Assembly (NCBI GenBank): GCA_022072615.1
Contig: JAJVHS010000081.1
Coordinates: 1 to 64,000, forward strand
Direction: 5' to 3'
Origin: Phycisphaerales bacterium
GTDB taxonomy: Bacteria; Planctomycetota; Phycisphaerae; Phycisphaerales; UBA1924
DNA length: 64,000 nucleotides
This document shows, one piece after another, positions 25,182 through 33,563 of the stretch; position 1 is the first letter of the stretch, and each line of letters starts with the position of its first letter. The notes under the pieces are model-generated. The model saw only the letters and a program-made list of their open reading frames with translations. It had not been told where the DNA came from and ran no database searches. The position numbers and the translations under genes are program-made.

Positions 25182-26381
25182 ATGCGCCCCACACTCCGCG
25201 TCATCGCGTCGGTCCTGCTTTCAGCGCCATTATTCTGTCCCGCCGCGGCTCAACCCGCAATCTCTGAGACCTCCTCGCCTCCGGTCAATGTCGATGCGAA
25301 CCTCGCGTTGACCGAGCTCCTGCATGCGTTCGGAACCAGGACATCGGCACCAGGCATCACCGCGGCGCTGGTCAAAGCCGACGGGACGGTTGTCGCAGAG
25401 GCATGGGGCCAGGCTCGCCGCGAGAGCCCGGGAGAGCCGGCCGAGGCGATGACGCGTTCCAGCCGGATGATGTCCGGCAGCGTGGGCAAGACCTACTTCG
25501 CGGCGCTGTTCATGCTGCTCGTGGAGGACGGTGTCCTGGACCTGGACGCCCGGATCGAACCCGTGCTCAAGGACCGTCCCTGGTTTGCGACCATCCCCAA
25601 CGCAAGCGACCTCACACTCCGCATGCTGCTGCGGCACCAGTCGGGCATCCCCGAGCACATCCGCATGGAAGAGTTTCAGGCGGCGCTGCGAGCCGAACCG
25701 CAGAAGGTCTGGAAGCCCGAAGAACTGCTCGCGTTCGTCTGCGGGAAACCGCCGCTGTTCAAGGCCGGCGAGGGATGGTCGTACGCGGACACCAACTACA
25801 TCCTCGCCGGCGTGGTCGTCGAGGCGATCACGCAGCGGACGGTGTACGACATGCTCCGCGAGCGGATTCTCCGCCCGCTGGGCCTGAACGACACCGACCC
25901 CAACGACACACCCCGCCTGCGCGGCCTCGTCAGCGGGTACACGGCGCCCAACGGCATCTTTCCAGTACCCGAGCGAGTCGCCATCGACGAGACGTACGCC
26001 TGTAATCCGCAGGTCGAGTGGACCGGCGGCGGGCTGATCACGACTTCCACGGACCTCGCGAAGTTCGGGGCCGCGCTCTTCGGCGGCAAGGTCGTCAGCC
26101 GCACCTCGCTGGACCAGATGCTCGATACGGTGTCGGCCCAGAACCGGCTCGGGCCGGGGGTGGAATACGGGCTCGGCGTGATCAAGTGGCAGCGCGAGGG
26201 AAAGACGTACTACGGGCACTCTGGATGGTTCCCGGGGTATGTCACGCTCCTGATGCACGATCCGGGCACGGGCGCCACCATGGCGGTGCAGATCAACACG
26301 GACCAGAAGGTAATCGGCCCGGCGTTCACCAGGCTGGGAGAGGACATTCTCGCGCTCGCGGGGAACGGCCGTTCGCCGTGA
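25182..26381 (+). CDS. Secreted serine hydrolase, beta-lactamase/penicillin-binding fold
   Basis: A 399-residue exported enzyme of the serine beta-lactamase (class C/PBP-like) superfamily. A signal peptide (VIASVLLSAPLFCPAAAQ) precedes the catalytic domain. The nucleophile motif is SVGK (S-x-x-K) in MMSGSVGKTYFAALFML, the second motif is Y-x-N in WSYADTNYILAG, and the third is the HSGW segment near the end (YYGHSGWFPGYV) in place of KTG. Such proteins are esterases or D-amino peptidases as often as beta-lactamases; the substrate is unknown. ATG 25182 with GAGGGAG upstream. It shares the fold with the gene at 28037 but the two are not close copies. Confidence 0.85.
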   Translation: MRPTLRVIASVLLSAPLFCPAAAQPAISETSSPPVNVDANLALTELLHAFGTRTSAPGITAALVKADGTVVAEAWGQARRESPGEPAEAMTRSSRMMSGSVGKTYFAALFMLLVEDGVLDLDARIEPVLKDRPWFATIPNASDLTLRMLLRHQSGIPEHIRMEEFQAALRAEPQKVWKPEELLAFVCGKPPLFKAGEGWSYADTNYILAGVVVEAITQRTVYDMLRERILRPLGLNDTDPNDTPRLRGLVSGYTAPNGIFPVPERVAIDETYACNPQVEWTGGGLITTSTDLAKFGAALFGGKVVSRTSLDQMLDTVSAQNRLGPGVEYGLGVIKWQREGKTYYGHSGWFPGYVTLLMHDPGTGATMAVQINTDQKVIGPAFTRLGEDILALAGNGRSP

Positions 26382-26420
26382 CCCGCGCGTGAGGCCGCGC
26401 GTGCATCTACTGTGGCGGTC

Positions 26421-27215
26421 ATGGCCGAGGAGTCGCAGCTCCGCGTTGGTGACTGGCTCGATCTGGCCCGGACCCTCGCGCCCGGGTCGGTTGACTTTGT
26501 CTACGCGGACCCGCCCTTCAACACCGGCGTCCGCAAGCGGACCCCGCCCCGCGCATCCAGCGCCGGGCGGACGATCACCGCGGCGTACCACGATGCCTGG
26601 CCGTCGAACGCGGAGTACGTCGGATGGGTGCGGGCACGGGTGGTCGCGACGCTGCCGGCCCTCAAGCCGACCGGCGTCATCGCGCTGCACTGCGACCAGC
26701 GGGCGTCGCACGTGCTCCGCGTGATGCTCGACCAGGTGCTCGGCGAAGACCGCTTCGTCAATCATCTCATCTGGTCGTACGGCCTCGGGGGTTCGTCGCC
26801 GCGCAGGTTCGCCCGCAAGCACGACGACATCCTGGTCTACGCGATCAACCCGGAGAAGTACTACTTCCGCGCGCCGCGCATCCCCGCCACCAGCCGCCGC
26901 ATGGCGGGCCAGTTCAAGAAGGCCACCGACGTGCTCGACATCCCCGCCCTCAACAACATGGCCGCCGAGCGGACCGGGTACCCGACACAGAAGCCGCTCG
27001 CCCTCCTCGAACTGCTCGTCGGCGCGTTCTGCCCGCCCGGCGGGACCGTGCTGGACCCCTGCTGCGGCAGCGGCACGACGCTCGTGGCGGCGGTTGCGCT
27101 GGGACGCCGCGCGATCGGATTCGACCTTGGTGACGCCGCCATCAAGGTCGCAGCGTCCCGACTGGATCCAGATACCGCCGTAAAAAAACCGCGGGGCGCG
27201 TCACCCCGGGGCTGA
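26421..27215 (+). CDS. Orphan DNA methyltransferase, motif order IV-I
   Basis: A 264-residue DNA amino-methyltransferase (N4-cytosine or N6-adenine). The catalytic motif IV, DPPFNTG, is near residue 29, and the SAM-binding motif I, VLDPCCGSGTT, is near residue 212, with the target-recognition region between them; this is the beta-class order. TQKPLALLELLVGAF upstream of motif I is typical. No restriction endonuclease is adjacent, so it is an orphan, perhaps with a regulatory or mismatch-related role. Start ATG 26421 was chosen over GTG 26412; a TACTGT hexamer ends 7 bases before it. Its fold order differs from the methyltransferase at 572-1462. Confidence 0.85.
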   Translation: MAEESQLRVGDWLDLARTLAPGSVDFVYADPPFNTGVRKRTPPRASSAGRTITAAYHDAWPSNAEYVGWVRARVVATLPALKPTGVIALHCDQRASHVLRVMLDQVLGEDRFVNHLIWSYGLGGSSPRRFARKHDDILVYAINPEKYYFRAPRIPATSRRMAGQFKKATDVLDIPALNNMAAERTGYPTQKPLALLELLVGAFCPPGGTVLDPCCGSGTTLVAAVALGRRAIGFDLGDAAIKVAASRLDPDTAVKKPRGASPRG

Positions 27216-27249
27216 GCCCGGCGCCGTCCCCGGCCAATCTCGGCGGCCC

Positions 27250-27255
27250 TACCAT
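27250..27255 (+). promoter_or_regulatory. -10-like hexamer TACCAT of the membrane-protein gene
   Basis: TACCAT ends 9 bases before the ATG at 27265; no Shine-Dalgarno is present. Confidence 0.42.
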
Positions 27256-27264
27256 GGCCCCCGG

Positions 27265-28008
27265 ATGCAACGACTGCTCCAGCTCTACAGCCGCCGGATC
27301 GTCAATGTGAACGTGAACGTGATCGCGGCAGGGATTCTCGCGCTGGGGCCGACGATTCTGGTCGTCCACCTCTCCCGCCACTTCGGCGTGGCCGACGACG
27401 ACCGCTTCCTGATCACCGCCATCACGTTCTTTGCGGACGTCACCTCGGACGTTCTGATTTATTTCGGGCTGCACTGGCTGGCGAACCATCGACCGGGGGC
27501 CCGCCGGCTTTCCCAGGTTGACGAGGCGTACCGGCAGATGAGCTTCGTCCGCGACGCCGCGACCGTTCAGATCCAGCGCATCATCCTGTCGCCCCTGCTG
27601 TACGGCGTCGCCTTCGGCACCCTCTACGGCCTGCTGCACGCGGGCTGGGCCCGCGAGCTGGCCTCGGCCGTCGGCCTGATCGCGGGGATCATCGCCACGC
27701 GGATCCTGCACACCGTGTGGATGCTCAAGCTCGAACGCGCCGCGCTCGAGAAGCTGCGCCTGATCAAGCCCCACGCCGACCCGCGACTCGAGGACCCAGC
27801 GCCGGGCGCGCCCGCCGGCCAATCGCAGCCTCCGGTATCGCCCGCCGGCGCTGAAGGTGCGTCGCCGGCCCACCTTCAGCCCGGGGCGGCAGAGGTACAA
27901 CATAACTCGGTGTCGCGCGACACGACCGAACCGCGCCCCGCCGACATCGGGCCGCAGCGCATCGAAGCGATGCCCATCCGTTCGCGGCCGGCGCACCGTT
28001 CCTCGTGA
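27265..28008 (+). CDS. Membrane protein of unknown function
   Basis: A 247-residue protein with three or four membrane helices: about residues 13-37 (VNVNVIAAGILALGPTILVV), 47-75 (FLITAITFFADVTSDVLIYF), 111-128 (IILSPLLYGVAFGTLYGLL) and 132-150 (ELASAVGLIAGIIATRIL). The last 75 residues are Pro/Ala-rich, polar and probably disordered. No catalytic motif is visible, and I do not recognise the family. It follows the orphan methyltransferase by about 50 bases, with its own TACCAT box, and precedes a secreted serine hydrolase. Confidence 0.65.
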   Translation: MQRLLQLYSRRIVNVNVNVIAAGILALGPTILVVHLSRHFGVADDDRFLITAITFFADVTSDVLIYFGLHWLANHRPGARRLSQVDEAYRQMSFVRDAATVQIQRIILSPLLYGVAFGTLYGLLHAGWARELASAVGLIAGIIATRILHTVWMLKLERAALEKLRLIKPHADPRLEDPAPGAPAGQSQPPVSPAGAEGASPAHLQPGAAEVQHNSVSRDTTEPRPADIGPQRIEAMPIRSRPAHRSS

Positions 28009-28036
28009 TATCTGTCGTGGGCCGGTGGAGACCGAG

Positions 28037-29245
28037 ATGAAGCGATTGCTCGCGCCGGTGTTCGTGCTTCTCGCCGTGGGCACGGCTTTCGCCGCACGGG
28101 CCGCGCCCGTGTTCCAGCCCACCGATCCGACACCGCAGCAGGCCGGGCACGTTGGTCACTATTTCCCCCCGCCCGGGCAGTGGGAGCGCCGCGACCCCGC
28201 TCAAGTGAGCCTGAACGCGGAGAAGCTTGCCGATGCCATCGAATGGGTGAAGCGGCGCCCGGCCGATATCCCGGCGGATTTCTCGACGCAGGGCATGACC
28301 TTCGGCCGTCCGCTCGGCCCGCTGCCCACCCGCCACGCCGGGAGCAACGGCGTCATCATCCGCCACGGGTTCATCGTGGGCGAGTGGGGCGATACCGCCG
28401 CCGTCGATCCCACCTACAGCTGCGCCAAGAGCTACCTCTCCACGCTGCTGGGGCTCGCGATCGATCGCGGCGTGATCCCCGGCATCGACGATCCCGTCGG
28501 GAAGCTCATCCGCGACGGCGGGTACGACTCCCCCCAGAACGCCACCATCACCTGGCGCCACCACGTCACTCAGACCAGCGAGTGGCAGGGCGAGATGTTC
28601 GGCAAGTCGCACACGTTCCAAGGGAAGGAGGAGTTCGGGCAAGGCGCCATGCGCCCGCGCGAGCTTCAGCCCCCGGGGACTCGCTACGAGTACAACGACG
28701 TGCGCATCAACCGCTTCTCGCTCTCCCTCATGAGGGCGTTCAACCGCCCGCTTCCCGATGTGCTCAGGACTGAGATCATGGACCCCATCGGCGCCTCCGC
28801 CACGTGGGTGTACCACGGCTACGCCGATTCGACCGTCGACGTGGACGGCACGCCGATGGTCAGCGTCTCCGGCGGCACGCGGTGGGGCGGCGGCCTGTGG
28901 ATGAGTTCACTCGATCACGCGCGCTTCGGGTACCTGATGCTGCGCCTGGGCGAGTGGAACGGGCGGCGGATCATCTCGGAAGAGTGGATCAAGGAAGCAA
29001 CCAGTCCGCAGGGCGTCCGCAAGGACTACGGGTACCTCTGGTGGCTCAATACCGACCACGCCGCGTGGCCCGGGGCGCCGGTGTCCGCGTTCGCCGCGCA
29101 AGGCGCCGGGTCGAACGTGATCTACATCGATCCAGAGAATGTTCTGGTCGTCGTGTGGCGGTGGCACGCACGCGGCGACCAGGCGGAGTTCTTCGCCCGG
29201 CTCACGGATGCGGTCGAGGCGGGAAGCCCGCCCGCCGCGAAATGA
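28037..29245 (+). CDS. Secreted serine hydrolase, beta-lactamase/penicillin-binding fold
   Basis: A 402-residue exported hydrolase of the beta-lactamase superfamily. A signal peptide (LLAPVFVLLAVGTAFAARA) is followed by the catalytic domain with the nucleophile motif SCAK (S-x-x-K) in PTYSCAKSYLSTLLGLA and Y-x-N in YEYNDVRINRFSLSL. The segment GVPKDYGYLWW-like (RKDYGYLWWLNTD) and AAQGAGSNVIYIDP correspond to the family's C-terminal part with the usual Gly-rich strand. The substrate is unknown. ATG 28037 with GGTGGAG six bases upstream. Its stop codon lies inside the terminator hairpin of the convergent rpsB-tsf operon. Confidence 0.85.
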   Translation: MKRLLAPVFVLLAVGTAFAARAAPVFQPTDPTPQQAGHVGHYFPPPGQWERRDPAQVSLNAEKLADAIEWVKRRPADIPADFSTQGMTFGRPLGPLPTRHAGSNGVIIRHGFIVGEWGDTAAVDPTYSCAKSYLSTLLGLAIDRGVIPGIDDPVGKLIRDGGYDSPQNATITWRHHVTQTSEWQGEMFGKSHTFQGKEEFGQGAMRPRELQPPGTRYEYNDVRINRFSLSLMRAFNRPLPDVLRTEIMDPIGASATWVYHGYADSTVDVDGTPMVSVSGGTRWGGGLWMSSLDHARFGYLMLRLGEWNGRRIISEEWIKEATSPQGVRKDYGYLWWLNTDHAAWPGAPVSAFAAQGAGSNVIYIDPENVLVVVWRWHARGDQAEFFARLTDAVEAGSPPAAK

Positions 29246-29270
29246 AAAGGGCCGGCGTGTGCCGGCCCTT
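29245..29270 (-). terminator. Intrinsic terminator of rpsB-tsf
   Basis: A 10-bp stem (29247-29256 with 29261-29270) and a 4-base loop, followed on the minus strand by TTTT. It ends tsf transcription 38 bases after the stop codon. The hairpin begins at the stop codon of the convergent serine hydrolase gene. Confidence 0.8.
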
Positions 29271-29307
29271 GTGCGAGGTGAAACGATAGCGTCCGTCGGA
29301 CCCGATA

Positions 29308-30129
29308 TCAGGCCTGCTCGCCGACCTGGTAGCGCTGGTACGCCACGAGCTTGGCGCCGGACCCGACCACGTCCTTGATCTTCTTGGACGGATCGAGGAC
29401 GAAGACCTGCTCGAGCAGCGCGACTTCCTCGTAGAACTTGCGCATCCCGCCCTCGACCATCTTCTCGGCGATTTCCTTCGGCTTGCCGGACTCCATCGCC
29501 TGCTCGATCCGGAACTTGCGCTCCTTCTCGATCACGTCGGCCGGGATGTCGTTGACCGACACGCCCTTGGGCCGCGGGTCGGCCGCGACGATGTGCATGC
29601 CGATCTTGGCGAGCGTCTCGGCGTCGATCGCGCCCTCGGCGTGAATCAGGGCCCCCGTCTTGCCGTCGTGGTGGACGTAGCCGCCGACCTTCGCCGTGCC
29701 CGGCGCGCCGGCGTACTTGAACCCGCGGGCGTACGAGCAGTTCTCGCCCGTGGCGATGCGGACCTTGTCGATCTCGGCGTTGATCTCGGGCGTGGCCGCG
29801 ATGGGCCCGGCCGGGGCCTTGGCGGCCAGCGCGGCAACGGCCTTGACCATGTTCACGAAGCCCTCGTTCTTGGCCGTGAAGTCGGTCTCGGCCCGGACTT
29901 CGACGACGGTGCCCGTCGACTGGTCCGGAGCGGTAACGATGTAGATGCGTCCCTCGCCCGCGGCGCGGTCCGTCCGGGATTCCATCTTGCCCTTGAGCTG
30001 CTTGCGGAGGATTTCCTCGGCCTTCTCGGGGTCGCCGCCCGCCTCGGCCAGGGCCGCCTTGCAGGCCATCATCGAAAGCCCCGTCTTGTTGCGGAGCGAC
30101 ATCACTTCCTTCGCGCTGATCTCGGCCAT
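29308..30129 (-). CDS. tsf: Translation elongation factor Ts
   Basis: A 273-residue EF-Ts, the guanine-nucleotide exchange factor of EF-Tu. The N-terminal UBA-like part has VMSLRNKTGLSMMACKAALAEAGGD, and the core has the conserved TDFTAKNEGFVNMVKAVA. Length is close to the usual 280-300 residues. It lies downstream of rpsB on the same strand (164 bases apart), the standard bacterial arrangement. GGAG precedes the ATG. Confidence 0.96.
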   Translation of the reverse strand: MAEISAKEVMSLRNKTGLSMMACKAALAEAGGDPEKAEEILRKQLKGKMESRTDRAAGEGRIYIVTAPDQSTGTVVEVRAETDFTAKNEGFVNMVKAVAALAAKAPAGPIAATPEINAEIDKVRIATGENCSYARGFKYAGAPGTAKVGGYVHHDGKTGALIHAEGAIDAETLAKIGMHIVAADPRPKGVSVNDIPADVIEKERKFRIEQAMESGKPKEIAEKMVEGGMRKFYEEVALLEQVFVLDPSKKIKDVVGSGAKLVAYQRYQVGEQA

Positions 30130-30292
30130 CGCCTGGACTCCGACTCGTGCGCGGGAACCCGGCTCGGGGTCCCGTGCGTTGATTCCTGGTACCGACCGCG
30201 CCGGGGATCACGTTCCCCTGCTCGGTGTTTCGATTCAATTCCCGGAGCTGACGGTCCGGCGGGTCGCCGTCCGTATGTCAAGACTTGGATGC

Positions 30293-31177
30293 TCAGGCGC
30301 TGGCCGGCGACGGAGCGGGCCGCGGCTGATCACGCGTCTCCTCGCCGTCACCCGAACCGCCTTCGGTTGGTCCACCCGCCGACGCCGAGTACTGCGACGG
30401 ACGGCGGCTGCGGCGCGGACGCTGCTGGCCCTCGCCTGCGGCGCCCTGCGCGGCGCCTTCCGCGGCACCGGTGGTTGCCTGGTCCGTGCCTTGGCGCATC
30501 TGCCGGCCCTCGGCGCACGCGAGGCACAGCTCGCGGACGACGACGTCGATCGAACGCATGCTGTCGTCGTTGCCGGGGATCGGGATGTCCGCCGCCTCGG
30601 GGTCGCCGTCGGTGTCGATCAGGCAGATCGTCGGGATCCCGAGCTTGCGGGCCTCCTGCAGGGCCGTCGCTTCGTGCCGAACGTCGATCACGACCAGCGC
30701 GCCCGGCAGCTTCTCCATGTTGCGGATGCCGTCGAGGTTCCGCTTGATCTTCTTCATCTCGCGCCGAAGCTGGCTCTCCATCTTCTTGGAGTAGCTCGCG
30801 AAGTTGTCGTTGGCCTCGATCCCCTCCAGCTCGATCATGCGCTTCAGCCGCGAACGGATCGTCCGGAAGTTCGTCAGCGTGCCGCCCAGCCAGCGCTCCG
30901 TCACCCAGTGCATCTTCACGTCGGGCACGCGGGTCTCGAGCACGCTCTTGGCCTGACGCTTGGTGCCGACGAAGCAGATGTCCTTGCCGTCGGAGACCGT
31001 CTTGGCGATGAACTTCTTCGCCAGCAGCAGGCCCTTGATCGTTTCCTTGATGTCGATGATGTGGATCCCGTTGCGCTTGCCGTAGATGTACGGCGCCATC
31101 TTCGGGTTCCAGCCGCTGGACCTCTGACCGAAGTGAATTCCCGCTTCAATCAGGTCCTGTACAAGCGTGTTTGCCAT
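30293..31177 (-). CDS. rpsB: 30S ribosomal protein S2 with low-complexity C-terminal extension
   Basis: A 294-residue uS2. The N-terminus MANTLVQDLIEAGIHFGQR, the segment KMAPYIYGKRNGIHIIDI, and FVGTKRQA and WVTERWLGGTLTNF are family hallmarks. The core ends at about residue 235; the last 55-60 residues are rich in Gly, Ala, Gln, Arg and Ser, without family character, and look disordered. The start is fixed by the typical N-terminus and by GAGGACGG upstream. An in-frame extension to 31489 is not coding. It heads the rpsB-tsf operon, which ends in the terminator at 29245. Confidence 0.96.
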   Translation of the reverse strand: MANTLVQDLIEAGIHFGQRSSGWNPKMAPYIYGKRNGIHIIDIKETIKGLLLAKKFIAKTVSDGKDICFVGTKRQAKSVLETRVPDVKMHWVTERWLGGTLTNFRTIRSRLKRMIELEGIEANDNFASYSKKMESQLRREMKKIKRNLDGIRNMEKLPGALVVIDVRHEATALQEARKLGIPTICLIDTDGDPEAADIPIPGNDDSMRSIDVVVRELCLACAEGRQMRQGTDQATTGAAEGAAQGAAGEGQQRPRRSRRPSQYSASAGGPTEGGSGDGEETRDQPRPAPSPASA

Positions 31178-31609
31178 GATTCCGTCCTCGAACAGCGACA
31201 CCCGCGGATCCGTGGCCGGGTCGGCGTACAAGCGGCACCGCCGCTGGCACGCCCCGTCCGCGAAAGGGCGCTTCAATTGCGGGAACGGAACCCCCGTCCC
31301 CGCGGTTGACACATGAGCTTGCCCGCGAACGCCGCGGACCCACCCGCACCCGGCCCGACCGGCCGGGTGTTGACGGACTGTAGGCTCCACGCACGGGTGG
31401 TTCATCCGTTCGATCGCTCGACACTCACCACTCCTGGCGCGTGTTCGGAATAAGGTAGGTGCGTGCGGTGATTGCCGCGGAATCTCCACCAGAACGCTGC
31501 AAGGTTTGACCCGACTCCGCCAAGTCTGGGTGTGCCGGGAACGTCCCCGGCGAACCAGAACAACGTCGGAGCTCGCTCCGAACCACGCAACTCATCAAGG
31601 AGATCGGTC
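31178..31609. other. Intergenic region between rpsB and the dockerin-type protein gene
   Basis: 432 bases between divergent genes, without a supported ORF. It must hold the rpsB leader and both promoters, but I could not identify convincing -35/-10 pairs. It holds one strong inverted repeat (31347-31369, listed separately) and the Shine-Dalgarno of the 31610 gene, AAGGAG at 31597-31602. Confidence 0.5.
31347..31369. promoter_or_regulatory. Perfect inverted repeat upstream of rpsB
   Basis: A 9-bp perfect stem (cacccggcc / ggccgggtg) with a 5-base loop, about 170 bases upstream of the rpsB start. It has no U-tract on either side, so a terminator is unlikely. It could be part of an S2 leader RNA, but this is only suggested by position. 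Confidence 0.3.
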
Positions 31610-33133
31610 ATGGTCACTCTGCGCACGTCGTCCGCTTGCTTGCTTGTGTCGCTCCTCGCCGGCGCCGCCTCGGCCCAGTCGGAGGTGTTCGCGAGCGGGT
31701 TCCTCCACCAGGCCACCGGCCACGCCCAGATCGGCCCCGTGGAAGGCCGCCGGCTGCCGGTCCGCAATCTGGGTTCCAGCGGCGAGGACGGCGTGGAGAT
31801 CAAGGTCAGCTCGGCCCACGGCGGCGGAGTCGTCATCGACGCTCCCGACCTCAAGAAGAAACCCGCCGCCGAGATCAAGATCAAGATTCGGGGCTGGGAC
31901 GGCATGATCTACGGCACCTACAGCATGATCGGCAACGGCGACGGCACCGGTGTCACCGTGTACGACTACTCCGAAGCCGGCGCGATCGGCATCGCGATCA
32001 CCCGGTACGACGGGCTCGGCCAGGTGATCTCCGACGAGTACTTCCCCGGCGACGTCGTCGGCAAGGAGTGGGTGCCCGACGACTACTGCGAGGACGGAAG
32101 CACGCCGATCCCGTGGGGCCGCTGGGTCAAGCTGTGCAACACCTGCGAGCCGGTGTGGGTCGAGGGCTGGATGTGCCCGGGCACCGGCCAGGAGTACTCC
32201 AATAACAACGCCGCGCGGACCATCGTGCGGCCCATCCTGCCCGCGGGCACGCCGGTTCCAGGCGGCATGGACGCGGCGATGATCACCGCCCGCGGCATGT
32301 CGAGCTTCGCGATCACCGATACGCACATCGGCACCTTCGGCGCCGCGAGCTGGGGTCTGGGCGATGCCCGTCCGGTCGAGACGTGCGGGAGCTCCGGCGA
32401 TTGCTCCGAACGTGCCCTGGTCATCGAGAACCTCGGCACCGGCGGCGCGGACGGCGTGGCAATCGACGTCGGCTCCGACGCCGGGCAGACGGAGGTGACG
32501 ATCGGCCGCGGAGGGTGGGACCTCAAGCAGTCCACAAAGTTCCATGACGACGCGGGCACCCAGATCCTCGCGGTCGCCTACGGCATCAACCCAGCCACCG
32601 GCCAGCCCGCGATGAGCCTTGATTTCTCTGGCCTGGGAATCGACGGATACAAGGTGGAATACCTTGACCAGGATGGCGTCGTGCTGGGTACCGATTTCAA
32701 GAACAACTACGACCCGGCGCTGGGCACCGTGCTGTGCGGCCCGGGGTATCGTGAACGCTGGGTCCAGGGCGCCGACGGCAAGTGGTACTTCGCCGGCTGC
32801 GACCTGATCGCCGGCATCATCGTGCCCGGCGTCGGCGAGATCGGTCCGGTCGCTTCGATGTGCATCACGCCCGTCGGTGCCGACTACCACCGCGTCCGCA
32901 CCTGCACGGTCACCGGCACGGCCGAGGGCGGAGCGATGGAGATCAACAGCGTCATCGTGACGCCCGCGTGCAAGGCGGACTTCGACCACACCGGCTTTGT
33001 CGACACCGAGGACTACGACGCCTTCATCCGGGCCTTCGAAGCGGGCACCGAGGACGCCGACTTCGACGACAGCGGGTTCGTGGATATCGAGGACTTCACC
33101 GGGTTCGTCCACGCCTTCGAAGCGGGGTGCTGA
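31610..33133 (+). CDS. Secreted protein with two dockerin-like repeats and a terminal Gly-Cys
   Basis: A 507-residue exported protein with a signal peptide (LLVSLLAGAASAQ). The body has two related beta-rich blocks, each with an LGxxGxDGVxIxVxS segment (LGSSGEDGVEIKVSS near residue 56 and LGTGGADGVAIDVGSD near 282), so it looks internally duplicated. Residues about 454-507 hold two copies of a calcium-loop motif, ADFDHTGFVDTEDYDAFIRA and ADFDDSGFVDIEDFTGFVHA, each followed by FEAG, and the protein ends exactly in Gly-Cys. This is the GC-type dockerin-like tail found in Phycisphaerae; it probably marks the protein for surface sorting, but the mechanism is unknown. ATG 31610 has AAGGAG seven bases upstream. 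A strong terminator follows. Confidence 0.85.
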   Translation: MVTLRTSSACLLVSLLAGAASAQSEVFASGFLHQATGHAQIGPVEGRRLPVRNLGSSGEDGVEIKVSSAHGGGVVIDAPDLKKKPAAEIKIKIRGWDGMIYGTYSMIGNGDGTGVTVYDYSEAGAIGIAITRYDGLGQVISDEYFPGDVVGKEWVPDDYCEDGSTPIPWGRWVKLCNTCEPVWVEGWMCPGTGQEYSNNNAARTIVRPILPAGTPVPGGMDAAMITARGMSSFAITDTHIGTFGAASWGLGDARPVETCGSSGDCSERALVIENLGTGGADGVAIDVGSDAGQTEVTIGRGGWDLKQSTKFHDDAGTQILAVAYGINPATGQPAMSLDFSGLGIDGYKVEYLDQDGVVLGTDFKNNYDPALGTVLCGPGYRERWVQGADGKWYFAGCDLIAGIIVPGVGEIGPVASMCITPVGADYHRVRTCTVTGTAEGGAMEINSVIVTPACKADFDHTGFVDTEDYDAFIRAFEAGTEDADFDDSGFVDIEDFTGFVHAFEAGC

Positions 33134-33159
33134 ACGCCATCACGCACTCAACTCCCCAG

Positions 33160-33186
33160 GCCCGGGCATCACGCCCGGGCTTTTTT
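33160..33186 (+). terminator. Intrinsic terminator after the dockerin-type gene
   Basis: An 8-bp GC-only stem (33160-33167 with 33173-33180, gcccgggc on both arms), a 5-base loop and six T. It is a textbook rho-independent terminator 26 bases after the stop codon. Confidence 0.9.
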
Positions 33187-33216
33187 CGTGTGCAGGTGCC
33201 GATCGCCGCAAGCCTG

Positions 33217-33222
33217 TACACT
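33217..33222 (+). promoter_or_regulatory. -10-like hexamer TACACT of the small membrane protein
   Basis: TACACT ends 8 bases before the GTG at 33231 and lies after the previous gene's terminator, so this gene probably has its own promoter and a leaderless mRNA. Confidence 0.5.
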
Positions 33223-33230
33223 GTGCTCGC

Positions 33231-33485
33231 GTGACGCGCCGCCGAGCCCTCGGGCTCTTCTTCATCCTCCTGGGCCTCGTTGGAGTGGGGATCGGGCTGA
33301 CCAGCGCCCTCTCCGAACTGGGCGGTATGTACAAGAACGCACTCGAGCACCCGCTCGATGAACCCGCCCCGGGCGGCGAGGCGGGCATCTCCGAGCGGAT
33401 GCTCTCCGCGGCGGTGACCGGCGGCGTGGGCGCGATCATCTTCACCGTCGGCATGCGGATGGCCATGCCCCGGCGGCGCCGCTGA
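33231..33485 (+). CDS. Small two-helix membrane protein
   Basis: 84 residues starting at GTG 33231 with a TACACT box 8 bases upstream. After a short basic N-terminus (TRRRA) there is a membrane helix at about 6-29 (LGLFFILLGLVGVGIGLTSAL). An acidic loop follows, and then a second helix at about 58-77 (SAAVTGGVGAIIFTVGMRMA) and a basic end (PRRRR). I see no family. An in-frame upstream extension would run back through the terminator and was rejected. Confidence 0.65.
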   Translation: MTRRRALGLFFILLGLVGVGIGLTSALSELGGMYKNALEHPLDEPAPGGEAGISERMLSAAVTGGVGAIIFTVGMRMAMPRRRR

Positions 33486-33514
33486 GTTCCGCTCGCCGAT
33501 GACATTCGATCAAC

Positions 33515-33540
33515 GGGCCGCACCCGCCGCGGCCCTTCTT
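33515..33540 (+). terminator. Probable intrinsic terminator after the small membrane protein
   Basis: A 7-bp stem (gggccgc 33515-33521 with gcggccc 33529-33535), a 7-base loop and TTCTT. The T-tract is short. Confidence 0.6.
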
Positions 33541-33563
33541 CGTGCGCCCGGTCGGCCCGAGGA

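Noticed and set aside
25182-29245. The two serine hydrolases as antibiotic-resistance beta-lactamases
   Set aside because: They have SxxK and YxN but not the KTG motif; such proteins are mostly esterases or peptidases, and nothing in the context points to resistance.
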